Of a stretch of 64,000 nt of DNA, positions 41,463 through 50,928 are shown one piece after another. This DNA is from Sphingomonadaceae bacterium (GTDB lineage: Bacteria; Pseudomonadota; Alphaproteobacteria; Sphingomonadales; Sphingomonadaceae). The translations under genes and the position numbers were made by a program. How positions within the stretch are numbered: position 1 is the first letter of the stretch; every line of letters starts with the position of its first letter. The stretch is taken from assembly GCA_947451145.1 (NCBI GenBank), contig CANFXW010000002.1, positions 62,001 through 126,000 of the forward strand, written 5' to 3'. The notes under the pieces were generated by a model, which was not told the origin of the DNA, ran no database searches, and saw only the letters and a program-made list of their open reading frames with translations.

Positions 41463-41636
41463 GGTTAGTTCCTTTTGCTTGCGACCGATTTTTATTTTTT
41501 ACTAAGCGATCCCGCTGGCTCGCTTGCATCGGATGACTCGGCCTTTAACGCGGCCTATTTGCAATGCAAGATCAGGATTGACACTATTCGGTGAATATCG
41601 TCAGCCTGTTGTCAGTTTTTACAAGTCGCCAAGTAT

Positions 41637-42104
41637 TTACTGGTCGCAATTGCAGGCAAAGGTAATCGCATCAATCCGCGCGCCTGAAGGTGTGCGGTAA
41701 TAGTTAGGGCGCAGGCCGATCTGTTCAAAGCCATGCGCGCGGTACAGGAATTCGGCAGGATTTCCGCGCCGCATTTCAAGCAGGAGCCGCTTGGCTCCGC
41801 GCGCTTTTGCCGCATCGGCAAAGCGCGAGAGTAACGTCGCACCGGCGCCGCGACGGCGGAACTGGGGGGCGATGGCGAAGAGCAGCAGTTCTTCTTCCTC
41901 ATAGCCCTTGCGGGAAAGCGAGAAGCCGGCAATCGCGCTGTCCTCTGCGGGTTCCAGCCCGGCTGCATCGGCCAGCAGATAGTTGCAATTGCCCAGCAGC
42001 AGCGCGTCTTCCACCTGACGGCGGTTCCAAGCCTCGCCGAAAGCGGGATCAAAGGCGGCTTGCATCACGGCCATGATCCGGTCGACATCATCAAGCTCGG
42101 GCAT
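41637..42104 (-). CDS. rimI: Ribosomal-protein-alanine N-acetyltransferase RimI-like (GNAT)
   Basis: 155 residues. GNAT motif A is LLFAIAPQFRRRGAGATLLSRFADAAKARGAKRLLLEMRRGNPAEFLYRAHGFEQIGLRPNYYRTP; the R-R-x-G-x-G/A acetyl-CoA loop and the final Y-Y of RimI are present. Coupling to tsaB by a TGATG overlap is the usual alphaproteobacterial arrangement. Confidence 0.9.
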   Translation of the reverse strand: MPELDDVDRIMAVMQAAFDPAFGEAWNRRQVEDALLLGNCNYLLADAAGLEPAEDSAIAGFSLSRKGYEEEELLLFAIAPQFRRRGAGATLLSRFADAAKARGAKRLLLEMRRGNPAEFLYRAHGFEQIGLRPNYYRTPSGARIDAITFACNCDQ

Positions 42105-42754
42105 CAGGCAGCGCCTTCGGCCAACCTCGCACCCGGCAGACTGGCACCGGGAAGGCGGGCATCGGGCGGGCGGCCATAGAGCGGGGTCAGGTCCGGGGAG
42201 AGGAATTGCTCAGGCAGCAAGGTGAATTGCCGCGCGTCGGGCAGCAGCGAAAGCGCCTCACCACTGCCGCGCGCGGCAACCAGCGCTGCAGCCTGCGTGC
42301 CTGCGACCAACTGTGCGGTAACCTGCCGGGCCGCATCATCGGGAGACAGCGATTCCAGTTCCGCGATAGCCGAACCCTCGGCATCGAATGGCTGGACAAA
42401 CCATTCGCCGTGCCCGCCGGTCATCACGACAGTGACGTTTTCGGAGCCGCGCTCCGCCTGCGCCATTGCGGCGATCAGGGCGAGCGTCGGGTAGCCCAGC
42501 GCCTCAACTTTCCACGCCAGGGCCAGCCCGCGCGCCGCGGCGAGACCAACCCGCACGCCGGTGAAGCTGCCGGGTCCAAGCGATACAACGATGCGATCTG
42601 CCTTGCCCTTACCGGGCAGGCCTGCGACCATCGGGATCAACAGCTCGGCATGTCCGCGCCCCAACACGCGATAGTCACCGCCGATCAGGGCACCATCCTC
42701 GAACAGCGCCACCGAACAGGCCTCTGTCGCGCTGTCGATTACGAGAGTCCGCAT
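42104..42754 (-). CDS. tsaB: tRNA threonylcarbamoyladenosine biosynthesis protein TsaB
   Basis: 216 residues. The ASKHA-fold N-terminus reads LVIDSATEACSVALFEDG, then GRGHAELLIPMV and IVVSLGPGSFTGVRVGLAAARGLALAW, the TsaB signature. TsaB is the scaffold partner of TsaD in making t6A37 on tRNAs. The C-terminal tail (PPDARLPGASLPGARLAEGAA) is low complexity. It is flanked by coupled rimI and a nitroreductase gene. Confidence 0.94.
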   Translation of the reverse strand: MRTLVIDSATEACSVALFEDGALIGGDYRVLGRGHAELLIPMVAGLPGKGKADRIVVSLGPGSFTGVRVGLAAARGLALAWKVEALGYPTLALIAAMAQAERGSENVTVVMTGGHGEWFVQPFDAEGSAIAELESLSPDDAARQVTAQLVAGTQAAALVAARGSGEALSLLPDARQFTLLPEQFLSPDLTPLYGRPPDARLPGASLPGARLAEGAA

Positions 42755-43353
42755 CAGGCTATCGAATTGAACCGTTCAAAATCGGGGCGCGGGCTGCGGC
42801 CGAAAATCGTTGCCGGATCGCCATAGCCCAGTGTCGAGATGAAATTCGATTTCACCCCCGGCTGTTCGGCGAAGAAAGCGGCATCGACGGCTGCATTGTC
42901 AAAGCCTGACATCGGGCCGGTATCAAGCCCCACCGCGCGGGCGGCCATAATGAAATAGGCCCCCTGCAACGAAGAATTGCGCAGCGCCATCGTCTCACGA
43001 ACAGCTTCGGGCATGCCGCCGAAGATGTCTTTCATGGCGGGAGCATGGGGGAACAGTTCGGGCAGGGCTTCGTGAAAGTTCACGTCCATGCCGATGATCA
43101 CGCTGACCGGAGCATTGCGGATCTTGTCGCCGTTGTTGCCGCCGGCACAGGCAGCGAGCTTTCCCCTGGCCTCGTCGCTGGCGCACCACACGATCCGTGC
43201 GGGTAACGAATTGGCGGAAGTCGGACCGAATTTCATCAGGTCCCAGATGGCATGGAGCTGTTCGGTGCTGACGGGTTTGTCGAGATAGCCGTTATAGGTG
43301 CGGGCCTGACGGAACAACTGGTCGAGCGCGGCGTCGGAAAGCACTTCATTCAT
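42754..43353 (-). CDS. Nitroreductase-family protein, RutE/HadB type (malonic semialdehyde reductase-like)
   Basis: 199 residues. SDAALDQLFRQARTYNGYLDKPVSTEQLHAIWDLMKFGPTSANSLPARIVWCAS and ALRNSSLQGAYFIMAARAVGLDTGPMSGFDNAAVDAAFF are the RutE/HadB pattern; FMN binds through the R-T-Y-N and P-M-S-G segments. It uses NAD(P)H to reduce semialdehydes or quinone-like substrates. It is coupled by overlaps to nfu and tsaB. Confidence 0.87.
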   Translation of the reverse strand: MNEVLSDAALDQLFRQARTYNGYLDKPVSTEQLHAIWDLMKFGPTSANSLPARIVWCASDEARGKLAACAGGNNGDKIRNAPVSVIIGMDVNFHEALPELFPHAPAMKDIFGGMPEAVRETMALRNSSLQGAYFIMAARAVGLDTGPMSGFDNAAVDAAFFAEQPGVKSNFISTLGYGDPATIFGRSPRPDFERFNSIA

Positions 43354-43937
43354 GCTGCGCGCACCTCGGTAACTTCGGGGACATAGTGCTTGAGCAGGCT
43401 CTCGATCCCGTTCTTCAACGTAGCGGTAGAACTGGGGCAGCCGGCGCAGGCGCCCTGCATGGTCAGAGTCACGATCCCATCGCGGAAGCTGCGATAGATG
43501 ATGTCGCCGCCATCGTTCGCCACAGCCGGGCGGACGCGGGTTTCGATCAGTTCCTTGATCTGCGCGACAATGTCGGCATCGGCCGGATCATCATCATTGG
43601 CCTCGTCATCAGCCGGAACGACAATCCCGCTGGCATCGGGACCGTTAAACAACGGCGCGCCAGAGACGAAGTGATCGAGCAGCATGGCGACGACCTGCGG
43701 TTTCAGATCGTTCCACGAAACGCCTTCACCTGCCGTTACCGAGATGAAATCGCGGCCATAAAAAACGCCCGAAACATCACCGAGACTGAACAGCGCTTCG
43801 GCCAGTGGCGATGCGGCGGCATCTTCTTCATGGGCGAATTCGCGGGTTCCAGCAGGCATCACCTCGCGGCCGGGAAGGAATTTCAGAACCGCAGGGTTCG
43901 GCGTGGTTTCGGTCTCGATGTACATAGCCAATGGCAT
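43350..43937 (-). CDS. NifU-family Fe-S scaffold/carrier protein (Nfu)
   Basis: 195 residues (191 if the ATG at 43925 is used, which aligns with the usual M-x-I-x-T-E-x-T-P-N-P start). The N-domain reads TETTPNPAVLKFLPGREVMPAGTREF; the C-terminal NifU domain is IKELIETRVRPAVANDGGDIIYRSFRDGIVTLTMQGACAGCPSSTATLKNGIESLLKHYVPEV with the cluster-binding CxxC. It delivers Fe-S clusters to target proteins. Confidence 0.93.
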   Translation of the reverse strand: MPLAMYIETETTPNPAVLKFLPGREVMPAGTREFAHEEDAAASPLAEALFSLGDVSGVFYGRDFISVTAGEGVSWNDLKPQVVAMLLDHFVSGAPLFNGPDASGIVVPADDEANDDDPADADIVAQIKELIETRVRPAVANDGGDIIYRSFRDGIVTLTMQGACAGCPSSTATLKNGIESLLKHYVPEVTEVRAA

Positions 43938-44018
43938 GTAGGCGCGATGGAGGCGGGGTCAAGGCTTGCAATTCGGTAGCGGCGCGGCAATCTGCGCGTC
44001 TGCCATCAGGAGTTACCC

Positions 44019-44447
44019 ATGAAACCTCTGCATCCAGCCGCCCTTTGTGCTCTGACTTTCCTTGCTGCCTGCAGCGGCGGTGGCGACAAGGCGGCAACGC
44101 CAAACGGAGACAAATCGGCTTCTGTGGCGGCAGCCCGGTCGTTCGATTGCAAGGATCTGCCGGCCTATGCGCCGCTGCCCAACGATGCGGTGATCAGCCT
44201 GTGTACGAGCGGCCAGACGCGGCCCGGGCATGTCTCGGGTACAGTGACCTATTCCACCGGCATGGCACCTGATGCGGTGATCGCGTTTTACAAGGACAAG
44301 GTCAGTCTGGCGGGGCTGCACAAGGGGATAAATGCGCCGGGTGCCTTTTCAGCGGTCGATGGCGGCAAACGCTCGATGATGGTCATGCCTGCGGCTGGCG
44401 AAAACGGAAAGACGTATGTCACGCTCAATTGGGGCAGGAATGAGTAA
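44019..44447 (+). CDS. Small lipoprotein of unknown function
   Basis: 142 residues. The leader MKPLHPAALCALTFLAACSGGGDK has a clear lipobox LAAC with Cys18. Ser/Gly follow the Cys. The domain (FDCKDLPAYAPLPNDAVISLCTSGQTRPGHVSGTVTYSTGMAPDAVIAFYKDKVSLAGLHKG...GKRSMMVMPAAGENGKTYVTLNWGRNE) resembles small periplasmic proteins with a Y-F-x-A-V-I-x-F-Y-K element; no function known. It is divergent from nfu. Confidence 0.78.
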   Translation: MKPLHPAALCALTFLAACSGGGDKAATPNGDKSASVAAARSFDCKDLPAYAPLPNDAVISLCTSGQTRPGHVSGTVTYSTGMAPDAVIAFYKDKVSLAGLHKGINAPGAFSAVDGGKRSMMVMPAAGENGKTYVTLNWGRNE

Positions 44448-44452
44448 GCCAT

Positions 44453-44800
44453 TTGGCAAGTAGGCTTACTCCCGCGCTGGCTGGCGACTGGTATCAGGCC
44501 AAAACCTTTATCGAACACGCCATCGGCTTTTCGCACGATGCGCTGCATGTCTTTGTCGGGGTGGTGATCCAGCTGGGCATTGCCGCACTGCTCAGGCGAT
44601 CGCTGAGGTCGGTCTGGCCGTGGCTGATCGTGCTGGCGCTGGAGTTGGGCAACGAATGGGTTGATCTCGCCATAGAGCGCTGGCCGGTTCCGGCCGAGCA
44701 ATATGGCGAGGGGATGAAAGACATCCTGCTCACCATCGCGCTGCCTACGCTGCTCATGCTGGTCGCGCGGTTCAGGCCGCGCTGGCTGGTTTCACGCTAG
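44453..44800 (+). CDS. Small membrane protein of unknown function
   Basis: 115 residues from a TTG at 44453, five bases after the lipoprotein stop. Three hydrophobic segments are visible (ALHVFVGVVIQLGIAALL, VWPWLIVLALELGNEWVDLAI, DILLTIALPTLLMLVARF). E-L-G-N-E-W-V-D-L in the second segment is an unusual acidic membrane motif. I do not recognise the family. The start is weak; the end overlaps the convergent hydrolase. Confidence 0.55.
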   Translation: MASRLTPALAGDWYQAKTFIEHAIGFSHDALHVFVGVVIQLGIAALLRRSLRSVWPWLIVLALELGNEWVDLAIERWPVPAEQYGEGMKDILLTIALPTLLMLVARFRPRWLVSR

Positions 44801-45640
44801 GCAGGTTTCGATGAAAGCGAGCACTGCCGCATAGGTTTCGGCGGAACCCGTGGCATCGGGATTTCTGGTAACGGCGACGTGCTCCATTCCCTCCAGCGCG
44901 AGAAGGCGGTTTGGCAAGCCTTGCGCCGTCAATGCTGCCGCAAAGGCGGTCGCATCGTCATAAAGCACTTCGCCCGTTCCCACCGTGATCAGCACCGGAG
45001 GCAGGCCAGCAAGCTGGGCAAGGCCCGGCGAGGCATGGGGATCGCGGGGGGAATGACCTTGCAGATATAGCTCCGCCCCCTGTTCGGCAGCCTCGCGGGA
45101 GAACAGCGGGTCGCTCGCGCCATTTGCCGTATAGCTGGCGGCGCTGACGGTCAGATCGAGCCATGCGGAATGGAGGATCAGGCCGGCAATTTGACGCCCG
45201 GCATCGCGCGCCAGCAAGCTGAGGCCCGCCGCAACGCCGCCGCCCGCCGATCCGCCGGAAATGATCAGGGGCAGGTCATCACCAGTGCTTTGCAACACCG
45301 CCCAGGCATCATTCAACGCGGCAGGAAACGGGGCCTCCGGCGCGAGGCGATATTGCGGGGAGATGACTTCAACCCCGGTGTCGCGGGCCAGAGCCAACGC
45401 ATAGGGGCCTTCCATTTCCGGGCAGCCCATGCGGTAGCCGCCGCCGTGGAAGTGCAGCACCCGCGCCCGTGGAGCGCCCTGCGGGGGCCAGCGCAAAACA
45501 CGCACGCCGCCGATGGTTTCAACCGTTGCAGGAGGCTCGGTCGCCCAGATCCCCGCATCCAGCGCCTGCTTCATACCATCCCGGCGCGCCGCAACCTCGG
45601 CGGGGGCGGGATAGCCGGGGCGTTCTGGGGGTAGGTTCAC
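44792..45640 (-). CDS. Alpha/beta hydrolase, hormone-sensitive lipase (HSL) family esterase
   Basis: 282 residues from the GTG at 45640; an upstream TTG at 45718 and an internal ATG are alternatives. Oxyanion motif VLHFHGGGYRMG, nucleophile elbow ISGGSAGGGVAAGL, and C-terminal EGMEHVAVTRNPDA (His). Typical of short-chain esterases that could open ester or lactone products. It is divergent from the Baeyer-Villiger monooxygenase at 45871, a suggestive pairing because that enzyme makes esters. Confidence 0.85.
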   Translation of the reverse strand: MNLPPERPGYPAPAEVAARRDGMKQALDAGIWATEPPATVETIGGVRVLRWPPQGAPRARVLHFHGGGYRMGCPEMEGPYALALARDTGVEVISPQYRLAPEAPFPAALNDAWAVLQSTGDDLPLIISGGSAGGGVAAGLSLLARDAGRQIAGLILHSAWLDLTVSAASYTANGASDPLFSREAAEQGAELYLQGHSPRDPHASPGLAQLAGLPPVLITVGTGEVLYDDATAFAAALTAQGLPNRLLALEGMEHVAVTRNPDATGSAETYAAVLAFIETCLA

Positions 45641-45870
45641 TTTGCTGCCTGTATTGCTGCCAAACGATTGCGCGACATGCGCGCCGCCATTGCTTTCTTC
45701 AACACCGGATTGACGCAAGTGCGCAAGAAGGCATCGCCCCGGCGCAGGGGTGGGGATTTACGTTGTGCTGCCAAGGCGGCAAATCATGCAGCAATCGCGA
45801 ATCCGGCAGAGGTTCAAGATTCCAAAAGCAAATCGTACCGGTCCGCACGAACGGGCCCACGGGAGAATGC

Positions 45871-47703
45871 ATGACTTGCCAGCCAACCGCCGTTCCAGCG
45901 GCTGAAGAACTCGATATTCCGGCGCTGCGTGCGAAGTATTATGCCGAGCGGGACAAGCGCCTGAACCCGAAGCAGGGCGCGCAGTACATCCACGATGGCC
46001 CGGGCCAATTGCACGATCTCTACAACACCGATCCGCATATGCCGGTAACCCCGCGTGAGCCGCTGGTGGAAGAGCTCGACGTCGCGATTCTGGGTGCCGG
46101 TTTCGGCGGCGTGATGGCCGGTTACCATCTGGCGCAGCAGGGCGTGACCAATTTTCGCAACATCGATCACGCCGGCGATTTCGGCGGGGTGTGGTACTGG
46201 AACCGCTATCCCGGCATCCAGTGCGATAACGAAAGCTATTGCTATCTGCCGCTGTTGGAAGAAACCGGCTTCATGCCCTCGCGCCGCTTTGCGCCCGGGC
46301 CGGAGATCATGGGCTATATCCGCCTGATCGCCGAAAAGAACGGTTTTGCCGACAAGGCGCTGTTCCACACGCTGATCACTTCGCTGGTCTGGGATGAAAG
46401 CATCCAGCGCTGGCGGATCAGCACCGATCGCGGTGACGAGTTGCTTGCCCGCCACGTGATCATGGGCTGCGGCGTGCTCAATATGCCCAAGCTTCCCGGC
46501 ATCAACGGCATCGCCAAGTTCAAGGGCAAGATGTTCCACACCAGCCGCTGGGAATATGATTACACCGGCGGCTCGTGCGAAAACCCCGTGCTCGACAAGC
46601 TGAAGGACAAGCGGGTCGCCATCGTTGGCACCGGCGCGACCGCCATTCAGGCTGTGCCGTTCCTCGCTGAATCGGCCAAGCATCTCTATGTCGTGCAACG
46701 TACGCCTTCATGCGTCGATACGCGTCCCAATCCGCTGACCGATCCCGAATGGCTCAAGACGCTGGAGCCCGGCTGGCAGCAGGAACGCATTGCCAATTTC
46801 CAGCGCCACGCGATGGAAATGCCCAAGCCCGGCGAGCCAGATCTGGTCTGCGATTTCTGGACCGAGCTGAACCGCAACCTCTTCGCCCAGATGGCTGCCG
46901 AAGGCTGGCCTGAACTGACTCCCGAAGAGTTCATGGCCAAGCGCGAAGTGGTAGATTACCAGATCATGGAACGCTTCCGCCGCCGGGTGGACGAAACGAT
47001 CACCGATCCGGAACTCTCGGAAAAGCTGAAGGCCTATTACCGCTTCCTGTGCAAACGTCCGCTGTCCAGCGACACGTTCTATCCGGCCTTCAACAAGCCG
47101 AACGTGACCCTGATCGACACTTCGGAAACGCAGGGGCTCGAGCAGATCACCGAGAAGGGCTTCATCCAGAACGGCGTCGAATACGAAGTTGACTGCATCA
47201 TCTTCGCCTCGGGCTTTGAGGTTTCGAGCGAGCTGGAGCGCCGTTGGGGCTTTGATGCGATCGATGGCCGCAACGGCGCCTCGCTCTATGACCACTGGCG
47301 TCAGGGCGCGAAGACCATGCACGGCACTACCACGCACGGTTTTCCGAACATGTACTTCATCGGCTACATTCAGGGCGGGCTCAATGGCTCGGTCACCGAA
47401 CAGTTCGGCCGTCAGGGTGAGCATTCCGCTTGGATCATCGCCGAAACGCTGCGCCGCGGCGTGAAGGTGGCCGAGACCACGAAGGAAGGCGAAGAGGCCT
47501 ATTGCAAGCACTTCGCCGAGATCGAGATCGACGTGTCTGCCTTTCAGGCGGAATGCACGCCGAGCTATTTCTCGAACGAAGGGCAGAAGAACGCCCCATG
47601 GTCGCTGTTCCGCGCCTATGGCCATGGCTGGGATGCCTGGAAGGCTCTGGTTGCCGGCTGGCGCGAAGCGGGCAAGTTTGAAGGCATGGCGCTCAGCGAA
47701 TAA
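45871..47703 (+). CDS. Flavin-containing Baeyer-Villiger monooxygenase
   Basis: 610 residues, GGGAGA 5 bases before the ATG. The first FAD motif is AILGAGFGGVMAGYHLA (75-91), the NADP motif is VAIVGTGATAIQAVPFLAE, and the type I BVMO fingerprint is F217-x-G219-x3-H223-x3-W227 (KFKGKMFHTSRWEY). The N-terminal 68 residues are an extension of the kind seen in larger BVMOs such as cyclododecanone or steroid enzymes. It inserts oxygen into a ketone using NADPH. Co-directional with the Rieske gene, 26 bp away. Confidence 0.9.
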   Translation: MTCQPTAVPAAEELDIPALRAKYYAERDKRLNPKQGAQYIHDGPGQLHDLYNTDPHMPVTPREPLVEELDVAILGAGFGGVMAGYHLAQQGVTNFRNIDHAGDFGGVWYWNRYPGIQCDNESYCYLPLLEETGFMPSRRFAPGPEIMGYIRLIAEKNGFADKALFHTLITSLVWDESIQRWRISTDRGDELLARHVIMGCGVLNMPKLPGINGIAKFKGKMFHTSRWEYDYTGGSCENPVLDKLKDKRVAIVGTGATAIQAVPFLAESAKHLYVVQRTPSCVDTRPNPLTDPEWLKTLEPGWQQERIANFQRHAMEMPKPGEPDLVCDFWTELNRNLFAQMAAEGWPELTPEEFMAKREVVDYQIMERFRRRVDETITDPELSEKLKAYYRFLCKRPLSSDTFYPAFNKPNVTLIDTSETQGLEQITEKGFIQNGVEYEVDCIIFASGFEVSSELERRWGFDAIDGRNGASLYDHWRQGAKTMHGTTTHGFPNMYFIGYIQGGLNGSVTEQFGRQGEHSAWIIAETLRRGVKVAETTKEGEEAYCKHFAEIEIDVSAFQAECTPSYFSNEGQKNAPWSLFRAYGHGWDAWKALVAGWREAGKFEGMALSE

Positions 47704-47729
47704 CTTTGCCGGGCATCGGGAGAATACAA

Positions 47730-49133
47730 GTGACCAAGCAAGTGCTCACCGCCGAAGACATGGATGCCGAGGTCCTCGCGACTTACGGCAAAGAAGCATT
47801 TCTAAGCCGCGAATACCTTGAGGCGGAAAAGAAGCTGCTCTGGCCCAAGGTCTGGCAGATGGTCGAAAGGGTCGAAGATTTCCCCGACGTCGGCGATTGG
47901 ATTACCTATAACGTTGCCGATGAATCGGTGATCGTCATGCGCGTGGCAGAAGGGGATAATGCCGAAGCATTCCGCGCCTATCACAATGTCTGCCCGCATC
48001 GTGGCCGCCAGCTGGTTTCGGTGCCGGACGGTGTCCACGACGTGCGCGGCAAGGGGCGCAAGAACTTCATCTGCGGCTTCCACGGCTGGACCTTCAATGC
48101 CGAGGGCGAGAACACCTACCTGCTCGATCCACAGGACTGGAAGCACCGGCTGACGCCTGAATTGACCTGCCTGAGCACAGTCAAGCTCGATCTCTGGGGC
48201 GGTTTCATCTACATCAATATGGACCCCGAAAGCGGTTCGCTGAAGGAATGGATGGGCCGCTGCGGTGAGTTGCTGTCACATTTCCAGTTTGAACGGATGC
48301 GCTACAAGTGGCGGCAATGGGCGATCTATCCGTGCAACTGGAAGGTCGCCATCGAAGCTTTTCTTGAGCCTTACCACGTGGCTGGAACGCATACCCAGTT
48401 GCTGGCCTATGGCGATTACTACGCAGCGTCCCAGCAGTATGGCTGGCACTCGGTCTCGAAATACGACACGCGGGACGACAAGTTCAAGATGGCGCAGTCG
48501 TCAGGAACTGTCCGCGCGGGCAAAGGCGATGATGCCCGCATCTCGACCTATGAACTGATCCGCGAAAACTATGAAACGGTGAACTACACCGCCTCCACCG
48601 AAACGCTGGTCAAGGCGGCAAAGCGGCTGGTCGATGAATTGCCCGAAGGCTCCTCGCCGGCAGAATGCATTGCCCACTGGCTGAAAAGCGCCAAGGCAGA
48701 CGATGCTGCACGCGGGGTGATCTGGCCCGACATTCCGCCGGAAGTTCAGGCGGAATCGGGCCTCGCCTGGGGCATATTCCCCAACCAGAACATCCTGCAC
48801 GGTGCCACATTTGCCAGCCCGGCCTATCGGGTTCGCCCCTATGGCGACGATCCGAACATGTGCATCTTCGAAACCTATGCCCTCGAACTCTACCCGGAGG
48901 GACAGGAACCGGTTACTGAATGGCTTGAATGCGCAAAGACCGAGGAAAACTGGGGCCCGGTATTGATGCAGGACTTCAATAACATGGAGTTCGTCCACAA
49001 GGGCATGAAGAGTTCGGGTTTCCGCGGCGCCATGCCCAATCCGCATCAGGAGCAGAAGGTGATCAACCTGCACCGCAATCTGGCGCGGATGATGGGCGGA
49101 CGTGGCGCGCCGGTTCATCTGTTCGAGGACTAG
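47730..49133 (+). CDS. Rieske non-heme iron oxygenase, alpha-subunit type
   Basis: 467 residues from the GTG at 47730, with the same GGGAGA leader as the BVMO. Rieske cluster ligands are C88-P-H90 and C115-x2-H118 (CPHRGRQL; CGFHGW). The catalytic mononuclear iron site is E213-P-Y-H216-V-A-G-T-H221. The domain matches aromatic-ring hydroxylating dioxygenases of the phthalate-like/terephthalate-type subgroup. No small subunit, ferredoxin or reductase gene is adjacent, so its electron partners lie elsewhere. The substrate is unknown. Confidence 0.9.
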   Translation: MTKQVLTAEDMDAEVLATYGKEAFLSREYLEAEKKLLWPKVWQMVERVEDFPDVGDWITYNVADESVIVMRVAEGDNAEAFRAYHNVCPHRGRQLVSVPDGVHDVRGKGRKNFICGFHGWTFNAEGENTYLLDPQDWKHRLTPELTCLSTVKLDLWGGFIYINMDPESGSLKEWMGRCGELLSHFQFERMRYKWRQWAIYPCNWKVAIEAFLEPYHVAGTHTQLLAYGDYYAASQQYGWHSVSKYDTRDDKFKMAQSSGTVRAGKGDDARISTYELIRENYETVNYTASTETLVKAAKRLVDELPEGSSPAECIAHWLKSAKADDAARGVIWPDIPPEVQAESGLAWGIFPNQNILHGATFASPAYRVRPYGDDPNMCIFETYALELYPEGQEPVTEWLECAKTEENWGPVLMQDFNNMEFVHKGMKSSGFRGAMPNPHQEQKVINLHRNLARMMGGRGAPVHLFED

Positions 49134-49720
49134 GGCCGGAACAGAAGTCTTTGGGCTTCGGCAAGGCCCTCGGGACTATCGACATCGAATAGTTCGCTGC
49201 CCGCGCAGTCCAGCAAGGTCAGCCCGTCCAGTTTGGCCAGCACCGCGCCCGCGCCGCGATCGCCGGTCAGGGCCATCAGGGCCGGATAGGCGCTTGCAGG
49301 CAGCAAAGCCGGAACCCCGGGGCGGCCATCGGCGTGGCGGCAGGCGGCGGGTACGCCTGTAGCGATGAGGCGGGAGAGCAGCGCGGACGTGACCAGCGGC
49401 ATATCGGCCAGCATGATCAGCAACGTTTTGGCTCCGCGCGTTTGGGCAATTTGCGCAGCCAGAGCGACCGAGGTGCTGATCCCCTCAGAGGCGCGGGGGT
49501 TCACGATCACCTCGATGCCGTCGAGAAAGGACGGGGTCTGCTCGCCCGCTATCCAAACTACCGGCAACCCACTCGCCTGTGCGGCTTCCAGCGCCCAGAG
49601 CCCAAGCGGCTTTCCGGCACAAGGCTGGGCCAGCTTGTCCGTGCCAAAGCGGCTGGCGCGTCCGGCGCCGAGAATGGCGACAAGGGTATCAGCGGTGAGG
49701 ATATCGGCGGGGCGGCTCAT
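49130..49720 (-). CDS. MobA-like nucleotidyltransferase (molybdenum cofactor cytidylyltransferase type)
   Basis: 196 residues from the ATG at 49720 (a TTG at 49729 adds three). The nucleotide motif is LVAILGAGRASRFGTDKLAQPCAGKPLGLWAL, then ISTSVALAAQIAQTRGAKTLLIMLADMPLVTSALL and RPGVPALLP. The pattern matches MocA/MobA enzymes that attach CMP or GMP to molybdopterin. No XdhC or molybdoenzyme gene is near. It converges on the Rieske gene with 4-bp overlap. Confidence 0.82.
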   Translation of the reverse strand: MSRPADILTADTLVAILGAGRASRFGTDKLAQPCAGKPLGLWALEAAQASGLPVVWIAGEQTPSFLDGIEVIVNPRASEGISTSVALAAQIAQTRGAKTLLIMLADMPLVTSALLSRLIATGVPAACRHADGRPGVPALLPASAYPALMALTGDRGAGAVLAKLDGLTLLDCAGSELFDVDSPEGLAEAQRLLFRP

Positions 49721-49773
49721 CTTCCGCAAGGGAATGGGCTATGCTGCGCGAAACGGCAAGCCGGGAGGGGGCC

Positions 49774-50928
49774 ATGGACCGCGTTGCATCACTGATCGAG
49801 CGCGCCAAGACAGAGGCGGGGTTTGATAATTTCGGCGCCGATGGCTGGCAGGAGGGGTTGGAACGCCTCGTCCATTCGGCGGAACGCGAGGCGCATCACA
49901 CCCAGATGGGCGCGGCGGTGTTCGATGGCATGGTCGTCGATTTGCTCAAGCAACGGCTGGAAATCGAGAGCTGGTATGCCCGTTATCCCGAGATTGATGA
50001 CGAACAGATCGTCGCCCCGCTGATTGGTCTGGGCCTGCCGCGCACCGGCTCTACAGCGTTTTCCTGTATGCTCGGCGAGGATCCCCATGTCCGCACGCTA
50101 CGCACATGGGAGCCGATGAAAGTCTGCCCGCCGCCCGAAAAAGCGACCTACGATAACGACCCGCGCATTGCCTTGGCCGAGGCATCGATGAAAGTCCGCG
50201 ACGAGCGCTTCCCGCGCGCCAAGCAGATGCTGCCCTCCACCGCGACTTCGCCCACCGAATGCCAGTTGCTGATGGGCATGGATTTCAAGGCGCAGATTTT
50301 TCAGGCGATGCATCAGGTGAAAAGCTATGTGCAGTGGCTGCACTTTGAGGCGGACCTCAAGAGCACCTATCGCTGGCTGAAGCGCGTGTTCAAGCTGCTG
50401 CAATGGCGCTGCCCCTCAGACCTTGGGCCGCATACCCATTGGCGGCTGAAGAACCCCAGCCACATCCTGTGGATCGATGATCTTGCCTCCGTATTCCCCG
50501 ATGCCCGCTTCTGGATGACCCACCGCGATCCCGGAGATGTCATCACCTCGGTCGCCGATCTCTATTACGAATATACCAAGCCCTTCACCGATAGTGTCGA
50601 CAAGGCATGGCTGGGCGCGGTGAATATCGAATATTGCGAAGAGGGCATGCGCCGGGTGATCGCCTTCCGCGAGGCCGGGCATGACGCCGCCTTCTTCGAT
50701 GTGAAATTCGCCGAATTCCAGCGCGATCCCTGGCCCTCGATCGAGGCGCTCTATCGCTGGCTGGGCGAAGACCTCACCCCCGAGGCCCGCGCCGGGATGG
50801 AACGCTGGCGTGCCGAAACCCCGCGCGACAAGCACGGTTCCCGCACCATCGATCCCGCCGACTATGGTCTGGACAAGGATGCCCTGCGCGCGCGGTTTGC
50901 CTTTTATCGCGAACGGTTCGGGATCTAG
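49774..50928 (+). CDS. Sulfotransferase-family protein
   Basis: 384 residues from the ATG at 49774 (GGGAGG upstream). The PAPS loop is IGLGLPRTGSTAFSCML near residue 90, and the 3'-phosphate region is FWMTHRDPGDVITSVADLYYEY. The family (Sulfotransfer_3) moves a sulfo group from PAPS to an alcohol or amine, often lipids or saccharides. It is common beside catabolic genes in sphingomonads and mycobacteria; substrate unknown. Confidence 0.87.
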   Translation: MDRVASLIERAKTEAGFDNFGADGWQEGLERLVHSAEREAHHTQMGAAVFDGMVVDLLKQRLEIESWYARYPEIDDEQIVAPLIGLGLPRTGSTAFSCMLGEDPHVRTLRTWEPMKVCPPPEKATYDNDPRIALAEASMKVRDERFPRAKQMLPSTATSPTECQLLMGMDFKAQIFQAMHQVKSYVQWLHFEADLKSTYRWLKRVFKLLQWRCPSDLGPHTHWRLKNPSHILWIDDLASVFPDARFWMTHRDPGDVITSVADLYYEYTKPFTDSVDKAWLGAVNIEYCEEGMRRVIAFREAGHDAAFFDVKFAEFQRDPWPSIEALYRWLGEDLTPEARAGMERWRAETPRDKHGSRTIDPADYGLDKDALRARFAFYRERFGI

